Source: Aptenodytes patagonicus (lineage: Eukaryota > Chordata > Aves > Sphenisciformes > Spheniscidae). Taken from it: a stretch of DNA of 64,000 nucleotides. Both the position numbers and the translations under genes were made by a program. Positions within the stretch are counted from its first letter, which is position 1, and the number at the start of each line of letters is the position of its first letter. This document shows, in pieces, positions 40,471 to 50,094 of this stretch. Under the pieces are notes generated by a model, which saw nothing but the letters and a program-made list of their open reading frames with translations, was not told the DNA's origin and ran no database searches. The stretch is from the NCBI RefSeq assembly GCF_965638725.1, contig NC_134955.1, positions 12,490,316 through 12,554,315 on the forward strand, given 5' to 3'.

Positions 40471-41577
40471 CACATATTACCCATGGAGAACAGCTGATAC
40501 ATTCTCTACATCTTTCACCAGTCTGGAATGCAAGATTAAAAAAGGTATGGAAAAAGAGTTTAACGTTTGACATTCACGATATGAAAAATAGAGGGGATAC
40601 AATGTTTTAGAATGCCCTTATGCAATATATATATATATATAAAACGTATAAAAATAAAATATATTTTCCAAAAAAAAAAAGATACAAACAGGACATGACA
40701 CAGGACAATCTTAAATATCGATACGTATCTCATGATCCACACACACCGCACTTATAATTAACAAAAACCACGTACAATTGCACTTTTCCTCTCTGTGACG
40801 TTCAAGTATATCGCAGTCCCCGCAGGGACTAGTGAGTGTCCGATTCCCTGCCGGGTGCAGATAACGCAGAGGGTAGAGCAGATGTGGGCGACCTGTCCTT
40901 GCCGAGGGCTGAACGCGCACCCTCAAACACTTGGGGGCAGAGATCAAGGCCGAGGCGGCGGCCCCCGGGCCCGGGGGTGCCGCGCAGCAGCCGGCGCCCG
41001 CTGGCGAGTCTCCCCGGCCGCGGGGCTCCCCTGAGCAGCCCCTCCTCGGGGCAGACGGGGCCGGGGCAGCTCTGAGCGCAGCCCGCCGGCAAGGAAGGCC
41101 CGGCCCCCCCCGGGTGCAGCGGCGGGGTAGGGGGCGACATGGCGGCTGGCGGGGTAGCGGCGCCTCTGGCGGCCGCGGGCCGGGCGCCTTCCAGTCCCAG
41201 GCGGCGGCGGGCGCGGGACCCGGCGGTGCCTCGCCCGGGGAGGGTAAAGAGTCAGTGACCGCCCCGCCGCTGCAGCGGGCAGGGGGAGCAGCCCCTGCGC
41301 GTCCCCAGCGGGACGCGGCCTTCACAGCTTCCCGGCGCCGTCTCTCCGCGCCGGGCGCGAGCGGGGACCGCGGGACCGGCCGCCCCTCGCCCTGCCGGGC
41401 CCTGGCGGCGCGGCCCGCCGCTCCGCCGCCCCCGACCCAGGGAGGGCGCGCCGGGGTCCCGCCCGGGCGGGCGCTCTCCACGAATCCGAGCGGCGGCTCC
41501 CGAGCGGCGGCGGTCCTCCGGAGCGTCCGTGCCTCAGTCCATCCATCCGAGACGGCCTCGGCCGGGTAGTGCGGCGC
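40440..41577 (-). other. ADM: ADM 3' untranslated region
   Basis: The region follows the TGA at 41580-41578 within exon 4. Its first ~650 bases are very GC- and CpG-rich, continuing the ADM island, and the distal ~480 bases are AU-rich with (AT)n and A/T runs. The right border is fixed by the stop codon and the left border by the poly(A) signals. Confidence 0.65.
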
Positions 41578-42932
41578 TCAGACCCCGAGAACGGGGGCGA
41601 GGGGCTGCGCCCGCCGCGTCCGGGGGCGCCGCCCGGCCCGGGGAGAGCGCGCCGGGCTGCGGCGCTCGGGCAGGGAGCGCCGCCTGCGGCCGTAGCCCTG
41701 GGGGCTGATCTTGCTGGCGGGGGCGGCGTCGTCCTTGTCCTTGTCGGTCAGCTGGTAGATCTGGTGGGCCAGCTTCTGCACCGTGCACGTCCCGAACCGG
41801 CACCCCGTGCGGATGGCTTGGAAGTGGGGGAAGCTGTTAATGCTCTGGCGGTAGCGCTTGACGCGGATGTGAGCATCCTCCCGGCTGCTGCGAGGCAGGA
41901 AGAGAGAGAGCGGGCATGAGAAAAGCGCAGTGGGGCCCCGGAGGAGGGGACCCGGTGGGCCCGGGGCGGGGAGGGCAGGGAGCCCCCCGGCTGGAGGCGG
42001 GCCCGTCCCGACAGTGCAAAACTGCCCCCCACCACCCTCCGGCTCTGCCCTCCACCGAGCGGCGGGAGAGGGGCTATCTGGGCGCAGAGCGGGGCTTGCT
42101 GCCGATGGGAGCAGAGGCCCCGCCGTTTCATGGCTGTTACTTTATCTATGGATCCAGAGCTCAAGTTACTATTTATATTTGACTTTCACAGTAAAGGCGC
42201 TGCTATCTCCCGCCAGCTGAAGAGCGCGGGTGGAGGGAGGCGGGAGGCTGCTTTCAGCGCGATGTGCAGCCCGGGCAGGACCTGTCTCCGGGGCTTGGGG
42301 GACCTATAGCGAGAATAAGCCTAACCACCCGGAAACGAGGGGACCCTGAAACTTTCCACTGTCTCGAGCAAGTGCCCGAGCCCAGAAGGGGCTGGAATTT
42401 ACCTGGGATGCGAGAGTCGGGGATCCTCCTTCACGTCCTGGGTCCGTATGAGCGGCTGCACGTCGGCGGCTGCCCCCAGCCCTCGGAGCGTGCCCGAAGG
42501 CTTCACGTCCCGCTTCGCTCGGCTCAGTGCCCATTTCGTCCATCTGAAAGGAGCGCAAGGGAAGAGGACAGCCTGTTAGCGCAAGCCTGCGGGGCGGGAG
42601 CCAAACCAAATACATTCGAGGGGCGATAATCTTTGCCAGCGCCGAGATTTTTGTTTTGTTTTGTTTTTTGTTGGATGTTTCCTGAAAGGGCATGAGGCCT
42701 TTTAGGAGCTGTGCAATTCCCGCAGGGAATCCAGTCCCTTCGATCACGGCCGGAGCCCGACGCGGGGGCGCGGAGGCTCCGCAGCTCCACGAGCGGGGCT
42801 GGGCGCTGGCAGGAGGGCGCGCTCCGATACTCACTTTCTTTTGAACTCTGTCGCTACGTCCACCCTTGCAGCATCCACCCCGAAGAAGGTCACAGAGCCG
42901 AGATAGAGCAGGGCTACGTGAACTAGTTTCAT
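41578..42932 (-). CDS. ADM: Adrenomedullin precursor (preproadrenomedullin), 3 coding exons
   Basis: ADM encodes a secreted vasodilator peptide hormone acting through CALCRL with RAMP2/3. Coding exons on the minus strand are 42932-42835, 42543-42403 and 41887-41578, with consensus GT/AG borders in phase; they total 549 nt, or 182 aa (human 185). Residues 1-21 are a signal peptide ([12 protein letters not shown]...). Residues 22-41 are the PAMP region (ending WTKWALSR), then A42-K43-R44. A KR pair at 90-91 precedes the mature hormone, Y92-Y145 (54 aa), with the disulfide ring C109-RFGT-C114 and the hallmark KISPQGY end. G146 followed by RRRR gives C-terminal amidation. The tail (147-182) is unusually Arg-rich. 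Oddities are Ala42 in place of the PAMP amide-donor Gly, and a CAGCAG tandem acceptor at the last exon. The start ATG is the first codon after the exon 2 acceptor that opens the signal peptide. Confidence 0.97.
41692..41853 (-). other. ADM: Mature adrenomedullin coding segment
   Basis: Codons for residues 92-145 lie wholly within the last exon, between the KR cleavage pair and the Gly amide donor. The ring cysteines are at 41802-41800 and 41787-41785. The ring and C-terminal receptor-binding part ([16 protein letters not shown]) are nearly as in mammals. The N-terminal part before the ring has 17 residues instead of the human 15 and is more divergent. Confidence 0.93.
42510..42869 (-). other. 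ADM: PAMP (proadrenomedullin N-terminal 20 peptide) region, split by intron 2
   Basis: Codons for residues 22-32 are in exon 2, and residue 33 is split across intron 2 (42834-42544). The peptide keeps the WxKWALSR core of mammalian PAMP. The next three codons read GCG AAG CGG (Ala-Lys-Arg) at 42518-42510, where mammals have Gly-Lys-Arg. Cleavage at the dibasic pair would be possible, but the amide-donor glycine is absent. Confidence 0.9.
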
Positions 42933-42945
42933 TCTGGCTGGGCTC

Positions 42946-43527
42946 CTGGTGGAGGGAAAAGAGAAGAATTGTAAGCATGGTTGCTAATAAAAGTCAAGTA
43001 AGGTCTGTCCTTTTTTTCTGGTGATTCCAGAGAGCTCCTTCCGTCGGAGAGCCCCCGGGCTACCGGGGACTTTGCGATATGAACCAGAAGCTAATATTTG
43101 CTCAGCAACTTATCACAGAGTAAATAACAGAGCCTCCAAAGTTTACGTTTGTCGACAGTTTTACTTGCAGAGGCGGCTGAAAACCAGCAGGATTTCCAGA
43201 ATACCCCCAGCGGCTTGCACTAGGATTTAGCAAACCCATGAGATTAGAGAGAACTGGCTATCAGACGCATCGTTTCCAAACTCCAGCAAGTGTTTTGCTG
43301 CCTGGAAGTTTATCCCCTGATAGCTCATCTTCCCACTTCACACGCAGAACCAGCTAGTTCTGGATCTTATGTTGTAAACTGCAGCTGATGCCAAAAGCCA
43401 GTGCAAGACTGCAGCGTAACTCCAAGCTCTTCAAAACAGTCCAGATTTAGTAGATTTTCACTTCCTCTCCACCTCCCCTGCATTTTTTTGTTGTTGTTGT
43501 TGAGGGGGGGGGGGGAAGAGTTCTTAC
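42946..43527 (-). other. ADM: ADM intron 1
   Basis: The donor CAG|GTAAGAA (GT at 43527-43526) and the acceptor CTCCACCAG|GAG (AG at 42947-42946), with a good pyrimidine tract, define a 582-bp intron separating the non-coding first exon from the ATG exon. It contains a TTG repeat and a run of 12 G on the plus strand at about 43489-43515. Confidence 0.85.
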
Positions 43528-43637
43528 CTGACAGTGAGGATAATCCACTGAGACAAATGTTCTTGTAGTAGCGATCCGAACTTGCAGGGTTTCCTGAGGA
43601 GCGAGAACTCCTTCTTTGTGTGTCTGAAGTAACCACT
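43528..43637 (-). other. ADM: ADM exon 1 (5' UTR, non-coding)
   Basis: The exon runs from about 30 bp downstream of the TATA box to the donor at 43528|43527. ADM in mammals likewise has a non-coding first exon. The left edge is set by the splice donor; the right edge is estimated from TATA spacing and could be off by several bases. Confidence 0.7.
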
Positions 43638-43660
43638 GCCGAGCTGCGCTCCACCGCTCC

Positions 43661-43791
43661 CTTTTATAGAGCAGCGCGGGGGAAGTGGGTGGACCTTGGC
43701 GTGGCTGGGCGATTTTTCTTTGACACTTACCCCCACCCCCACATCCCAAGCACTTCTTAATCGTTCTAGCGTGGATTGGGGGCAACCCAAT
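43661..43791 (-). promoter_or_regulatory. ADM: ADM core promoter: TATA box, CACCC boxes, NF-Y pair, HRE cores
   Basis: On the minus strand, TATAAAAG occupies 43668-43661, which places transcription start near 43637; a TATA-driven ADM promoter is known in mammals. Upstream are CACCC-type repeats at about 43728-43743 and a facing CCAAT pair (ATTGGG, 5-bp gap, CCCAAT) at 43775-43791. Two GCGTG cores lie at 43699-43703 and 43769-43773, matching the hypoxia-response core RCGTG. ADM is an established HIF target, so these are plausible, but core matches alone are weak evidence. A further ACGTG lies at 44438-44442. Confidence 0.75.
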
Positions 43792-43799
43792 AGGGTAAA

Positions 43800-44880
43800 A
43801 ATAAGAGGATTATTGAAAATTATCTTAAACACCCCCCTTGGTACTTTGTTACTTATAACGACAGCTTTTAGGTGTGGATTCTGAGTCATGACATAACTTG
43901 CAAAATCTGATAAGCCCCTCAGTCTGTTTTACTGGGGACAGACTTTTTAACCGCCGATATATAATTATGTTTACACGGTCTGTAGCATAATTTCTCATTC
44001 TAGGCATCTTAACGTCAGGTGGGTGGAAGCAGGGGAGTAGGAACTAGACCCAATCAATTTCAAAATCCATGCAAATCCATCAAATACCAAAGTTCCAAAA
44101 ATAAACCCATATTTGGACAACGTGAATTATAATGAGTAATTGTAATGAATACCAGTCTTCTTTACATAAGTAAGGAGGCGACAAATCAGACATCATTAAT
44201 ATTTATGACTCAACTTGGGTGCATTTTTTATCTAACAAAATGTATTTGATTTACTTGATCGATTCAAATAGATCACAATTTAAATGGTTTTGGAAGATGA
44301 AGGTTAGAGCGCACTTCTGTACCTTTGAACAAAGGAAGCGGTATTGCTTTGGGGCAAACACTGAAAAGCTTGGGGTTATGGACGCCGGAGAAGGTTTCCC
44401 GTGCGTCGTTTTATCCCCAATCCGCAAACCTTTATGTACGTGAGAGCACTTACTTCCCCGGTTATAAAGCTAAACCAGTGCAGGATCAAGGTCTCTAACA
44501 GCATTCTCCCGTCTGCCCACCTTTTTGGTTTTTTTAGAGTCTTTAACATCTTTGCTCCGTGACGCTTCAGAAATGCAGAGGTCCGGCTTCGGAGGGGGTG
44601 CTGGAAGCCAGCACCAGGTGGACTGTTTCTCTACGTGCTTGTCGCAATGCAAATTCAGCGGAACCGAGGGAAATGCCCCAGGAGATCTGCGCCCTGGGGC
44701 GTCAGGGTCCCCTTCCCAGCGAGAGATACTCGGGAAGGAGGAAGGAATAGACTGGCGTGCGCGAGACGGTTCTCTCACATCTTGCCCCAAGCAAAGTGTT
44801 TAAAAAATCAGGTGAGTATGTACTCGTGACTCTGCCTTTCTAGATAACCGCGGTATATAACAACACCCTGGAGAGGTATG
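43800..44880. other. ADM upstream flank
   Basis: Mixed-composition DNA upstream of ADM with no recognised gene. It includes a TACGTG site around 44437-44442, about 0.8 kb upstream of the ADM start, that could serve as a distal hypoxia element. Open frames at 44470-44830 on both strands are not recognisable as protein. Confidence 0.45.
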
Positions 44881-44899
44881 TGCAAGGGGATGACGGAAA

Positions 44900-45450
44900 C
44901 TTTCCTGTGCGCGGCTGACTCGGTCTAAGGTGATCCCTCCCTCCCTCGCCAGTAGCGTCCAGGCACCTGGAGGCTTCTGTCTCCGGCATCTACCTGTACA
45001 GGGGCAGGCTGGCCCGGGAGCCGCCACCCCGTTCAGCTGCCGCCCCTCCGTCCCTCACACGCTCTCCGCGCTATCCGCTGGCACCCGCTGGCACCCGCCG
45101 GCAGAGAGGGTCAGCGCTCTAGCTGTTCCCCATCGCATCCTCCAGTCCCCGAGCCCCCGGCACGGCTCCCGCGGGGCGAGGCAGTTTTCCCGGCCGTGAG
45201 CTGGCCGCCGGGACAAGCTCAGGTCCGCTCCCCCGCCGCACCTGCCCGGCCAGAGTGCGGGGCGGGACGCGGTGGCGGCTCCGGGGGCGCCGAGAGCCAG
45301 CGCGGCAGCGCGGCGGCTGCCCCAGGCGGGGGGCGCAGTAGGAGCCGGCAGGCCCCGGGCTCTCCCTCGTCCCTTCCGCCCGCCGGCTCGGGCAGCGCCG
45401 CGGAGCCGTGGTCCCGCTGCCCTCCCCACGGACCATGCTCCGGAGCAGAA
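44900..45450. promoter_or_regulatory. CpG island without an assigned gene
   Basis: About 550 bp of very GC- and CpG-rich DNA lies between the divergent ADM and SBF2 genes, 1.3 kb upstream of the ADM start. The open frames across it (up to about 190 codons) look like artefacts of GC-rich, stop-poor DNA. Human has a divergent non-coding transcript beside ADM, so this could be the equivalent promoter, or a distal ADM promoter or enhancer. A near-perfect repeat of GCTGGCACCC lies at about 45077-45096. No TATA box or clear splice donor was found. Confidence 0.5.
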
Positions 45451-48400
45451 ATGCACAGAACGAGAGGCTTGGGGTGTAAACTCAGGGAGAAAGACATGGG
45501 AAAATAGGTGGTCTAGAACGGGACTGTATCGTGGCCAGAGCTGCACAACTGCATCAGACCACGATGACTGGATTTTAGAGACCTCATGGAACAGCTCAGG
45601 CTCGAGCGAGTTCAAGTGTTTCCTTGATCAGCAGAAGTTGAAACTGAACCTAGCTTTTCCGAATGAGAAGGCAGGACTTTGTGTGATGACTATTGCTTTG
45701 ATTCAAATTAAGTCTCCTGTTCCAGTAAAAAAATCACACAGTTCCCCAAATGCTGGAAAATCCCTCATTAAAATCCTTGGCCAAATGGGAAGTGCATTTT
45801 GTATACTCTTAGGCAAACAATGTAGAAAGAATCCTACGTTGGTTTAGGAATAGTAATAATAGTAGTAACACACTCACGTGTGACTTCCACACTGACTACA
45901 ACTGTGATTTTAGTGATACAAAACTAGCTCATTCAAATTCATGAGGTGGCAAATTTTGGCACATAAATTATCAGTTTCTTGCTGATATGATTTGTGAAAG
46001 GGCTTCAGCAAGTAAAGCTGGTTCAAATGTAACACAAAACGTCATGTTCTTTGTTCAGATGCTCGTTTTGTTCTCCCTAAGCACTTGCATTCCCGTGCAG
46101 TTTGGAAATGAGCAATAGTCACCAAATTTGTACTATGAGGTAAGCGTCCCCTTTTAAAAAATTATTTTGTAAATAGTGAGTTATTTCCATTTTGAAAAAA
46201 GTTACACAGAATGTTCCGTGGAAATACTATTCACAAACTATTATTCTGAGGCAATGCCGCACAGTTCAGCAAGGCTGGGCTCTCCTCTGAAGTGCAGAGT
46301 CTCTGCCTCATCCATTGCAGGGAAGCTGGCCTGGAGGAACGTCCAGCTCTTGTACTTGTTTACTGATTATATTGGGCGGTGTCATTCAACCTCTCGGTGT
46401 TGCCATATGTACAAAAGACTTTACAATATGTATCTGCTCTGGCAGGGAGATTGTGAAGATTAGTTGCTGTTTGTACAGCATTTTATTCAGTCTGAGTTTT
46501 ATTCCAAAAGCAAAGGTCTAAAATCTGTAGGCATCAATGGGGAATCAGTTTGAGGCAAATATTTGGTGCTGATTATGCAAGAAAATTGTTGTCTGAAGCC
46601 AGTGGAAGTGCCTTTGTGTGTTTCATTTTGGGTTTAAACAAATTTTACTGAATTCATATGCCATAAGTATGAATATACTTGATTATATTTCAGGCTGTAT
46701 GAAATCAGCAGAAAGATGATACTAATAGAAGAATGACACCCCATGAGGGATGTAAAAACTCGGTCAAGCTCCGCACAGAAAAGCCTTGCTGTTAGGGCCT
46801 GCATTCAGCCAGCTTTGCCTGTGCCAAGGGCACAGTGACAAGGGGCGATTCCATTTCTGGTAGTCCCACTGGAGGTGCTTTCAGTGAGCCTTACATCTGA
46901 TACGTTTGAGTACATCAAACAAAGCCTCCTAAATGAGGATGGGATGCATATTGGTAGGGGAAAACCTGGTTGGGGTCATGGCTGCTTCCCTGTTCTGGCA
47001 TGGGGTGGGGTGACACTGATTTAAGGGACTGCAGGCAGAGTGTGACCTTTTTATTTCCTGAAGGAGGAGTTGACTGTAGAAGGTATTGTGAACCTTCACA
47101 CCTTTTTGGTGGTAAGTGCACAGTCTGAGTGTGGCAACATTGTCCCTTGTGTGCTTTCAGCCTCCTGGAGGGGCTGCAGACCCACAGTTCTTCCCCCGGG
47201 ATAAATATATGGCTGCTTTCTGGGTCCTTCTGGAGATCTAGGCCTTGGTGTCCACCCAGAGCTGCTGCTCTGTGAGCCCCTTCATCTCCCGTGAGGAGCC
47301 AGGCTAGTCTGCTGCAACAAAGGGAATTATGTTTTTGGTGGTCTGGGTGAAAGTTCAGTTTACTTTGCATCAGACTTTAGGTGAGCAAACAATCTGTCTG
47401 CTCCACTTCCTCATTTGTCCTATAAGAATATAAGATTGCTCTATACCAAAGGGAAGTTAAGGAAGTAAGTTACAGATGACTGACTCCTTTTGCTGTCCAT
47501 GCAGGTACACAGCTGTGTTCAAACCCAGATGAACAGTGCCCTTCCTGTTACATGAGTACTTAAGATGTGCCACTTCTTATGACATGCTTTATAAACTAAC
47601 CAAGCTTTGATTATATTGGTCTAGATGAAAGAAGGAGCAAGGCTGTAAAGTCGACACTAGTAGTATTGGGGAAACAATAAGTAACATCTTCCTCTTGATC
47701 CAGCATTTGTTAATGCCCTGGGAAAAGTGTTAGGTGATAGTTTCCTGCTAGAGGTGCTGGCTTAAAAGAGCTGTGAGACTTAAGTACTGAGATTTGTTAT
47801 TACATATTGAACCTTTCTATGAGTGCAGATACGGTAACTCTAAGGTCCCATTTCAGCTCCAAATTAGGTAATTTCTTAGTGTCTCTAAACTTTCTCTCCA
47901 GGTTTAGCTGTACAGAATATTATCCCTTGCTTTTGTAAACTGTTGCATGTCCTGGCTTTGTGCTTTCGAACGACTGCAGCGTCCCCCCCTAGGAGTTACG
48001 GCAGTGATCTTTATCTTTGTCCACCTCACAGGGGTAATGTGTGGCTTCATTAAGATTTGCGTTCCTTTGCTGCTACTTCAGAAATGTTTTTAATCAAAAA
48101 GCTCAGTGTTTTCAAAACAGTTTTGTGGGTTTCAGTCATTAAAGTCTACAGGATCATGAATGCCTATGCATAACTTAAGAAATGTGTTCCTCCTTCTAGC
48201 TCCTATCTAGTATGGGAAGTGACTGACCCCACGGAGCGCATCTCTTTCTCGAAAAGTATATTCAATCTTTTCAACTTATATATTACACATTTTTCCTTTC
48301 TCCTAAAGTTAACAAGCAATTTTATTAAGTTTAGATCTTTCTACATGGCATCTGACTTCAAAACAGTTAAGCCGCGAAGTTGATTACTCCAACGAGATTT

Positions 48401-48900
48401 TGACCGCTGCCCTCTGCTGAGAAGGCACAAGCGAGAACACTGTAATTGATTGTCGAAGCTTGTCGACCAGTTTGCCTCTGGGTTATCAGCAAGACACTGC
48501 ATCAGTATGTCCAGCTAAGTAGGAGGTGTAAGAATTGCATGTTTGAAACAGAAATGTCTGTGTAAAACCGCTAATGACTGTCTGCTGGGTCCCTCGCGAT
48601 GGTGGATTGTCAGGAGCAAATCCAGTGAATTTGCTGCGTTTCCATGTGCACCACGGTACCCACGGCTGCTGCAGCTCCTCGCTGTAGTGCAAGTGATGTC
48701 CTTTGCGTTGTTTGTTCTCTCTGTGCTGTCAAACAGGACGTACATGGAAGCTTATCAGAATGTTTTGGCAGACTCCGCCAGTTAACCAAGAGCTGTACTG
48801 TCAGACGCCCTGTTTATCACCAGCATCTCTGCGACTGCTGGCAAGCCCGCCGGGCTTTCGAGGGTGAGAGTCCAAAAGGTGTCGGCCTCATCTGTACGTT
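45451..48900. other. Intergenic DNA between ADM and SBF2
   Basis: Mostly AT-rich with no recognised gene or repeat. The longest open frame is 151 codons on the minus strand at 46915-47370, with no known domain. The notable site is a reverse CTCF-like motif at 48406-48420. Confidence 0.5.
48406..48420 (-). promoter_or_regulatory. CTCF-like motif (reverse)
   Basis: On the minus strand the 15-mer TCAGCAGAGGGCAGC matches CCASYAGRKGGCRSY at 14 of 15 positions, with only the first base differing. It lies 4.7 kb upstream of the ADM start and just left of the SBF2 CpG island. Orientation is opposite to the site at 34414-34428. Motif evidence only. Confidence 0.5.
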
Positions 48901-49718
48901 ATAAATAGCTACACGAAATCTCCCCGCTGCCTTGCGGAGCGCCCTGGCAGCCACCGCGTGTGCCCGGACCAGCACGTCGGAGGCCGGGAGGGTTACGTCG
49001 AGGCGCTGCCGGCCGTCGCCCCCATTAGCGGCCAACGCCACCGCCGGGCTCCCACCCCTAAGCGCCGCGACCCGCATGGAAGGGGGCACCCACGTCGGCC
49101 TGAGCCGGCAGGAGGACGCGGCAGCCGGCAGGATCGGCCAGCCGCGCCGCGCACCGCAGGGCAGGGCAGCCTCCTCAGGGCGCCGCTGCCGCGCCCGCTG
49201 CGGACAGCGGCGGGGGTCGCCGGTGCTGATGTGAGAGAGGGCCGGGGCTGAAATCCCTTCCCCGTCACTCGGCTGCCCGTCAGGCGGACGGCGGGCACCG
49301 CCACAGAGCCCGGCCGAGCCGCGCGGTTGGGGCCGTTAGCGCCGCGGCAGCCGCGCGGGCCGACTTGCCCCGCGGCGGCATGTTCCGCACATCCCGGACA
49401 AAACGTAAACAGGAAACATCCTGGAAACCTAAGTCTCGATTCCCGAGGCTGAGCTCGGGGGGGGTGGCGTTAAGTTCGCCGCCGGGTTTTATTTTCGCAC
49501 AGCCTAAGCGGGGGCGATGCCCTTCCCCAGCAGCTCCTCTCGGGAGAGGTCCCCGCGGAGGGCGGTGAGGTAAAGCCCCGCTCAGGTACCCGAGTTTTTT
49601 CCCGAGCGTGCAGATCGGTCGGACCTGCCGCGTTTGTTTTTTTTTTTTTAAGGGAGAAAGTGTTCCGGACCCCCTGCGCTCTGGGTGGGTACTTCACAGG
49701 GAGACTGCGAAGAGACAA

Positions 49719-49790
49719 AGCCCACCGCGGGCGGGGAGGGCTCGGGAGGGGAACGTCCCCCGCCCGAGCCCTCCCCGCCCGCGGTGGGCT
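49719..49790. repeat. Perfect inverted repeat, 28-bp arms
   Basis: The left arm 49719-49746 (AGCCCACCGCGGGCGGGGAG...) is the exact reverse complement of the right arm 49763-49790, with a 16-bp spacer 49747-49762. After one mismatch the spacer adds four more pairs (49748-49751 with 49758-49761), leaving a 6-base loop. An 8-bp direct repeat CTGCGAAG occurs at 49705-49712 and at 49789-49796, overlapping the end of the right arm. Confidence 0.95.
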
Positions 49791-50094
49791 GCGAAGCGAA
49801 GAGATAACGCTTGCACTGGTGACCCCCGACGGCAGCCAGCGGCCCGGAGCAACGAGGCCGTGCCGCCTCAGCCGCGTACCGCCGGCTAGCCCTCAGCCCA
49901 CGCCCAGCCCGGCGGGGTCACGGCGCAGCTGTCTCGGCGGCGCGCAGGCGCACAGCGCGCCCGCGCCTCCAACATGGCTGAGGTGGTGCCGCTTCTCTTG
50001 CAGCGGGCGCGGAGGGGAGGATGCTGAGCCTCCCGGGAGTCGCTGCCGCCGCCGCAGCAGGGGTGGTGAGGCCTGAGGCGGGCTTCTCTCAGCC

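Noticed and set aside
40931-41569. Plus-strand frame of 212 codons opposite the ADM last exon and 3' UTR
   Set aside because: It is antisense to ADM in CpG-rich DNA, with low-complexity composition and no recognised domain.
43489-43515. TTG repeat and G-run in ADM intron 1 as a functional element
   Set aside because: Simple low-complexity sequence; it does not overlap the splice signals closely enough to claim a role.
45055-45847. Open frames of 186 and 191 codons in the orphan CpG island
   Set aside because: They overlap on opposite strands, look like GC-rich noise, and match no protein I recognise. The island may be transcribed, but coding is not supported.
46915-47370. 151-codon minus-strand frame in moderately AT-rich DNA
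   Set aside because: It is the longest frame outside CpG islands, but it has no domain, signal peptide or splice context; its length is within chance for 64 kb in six frames.
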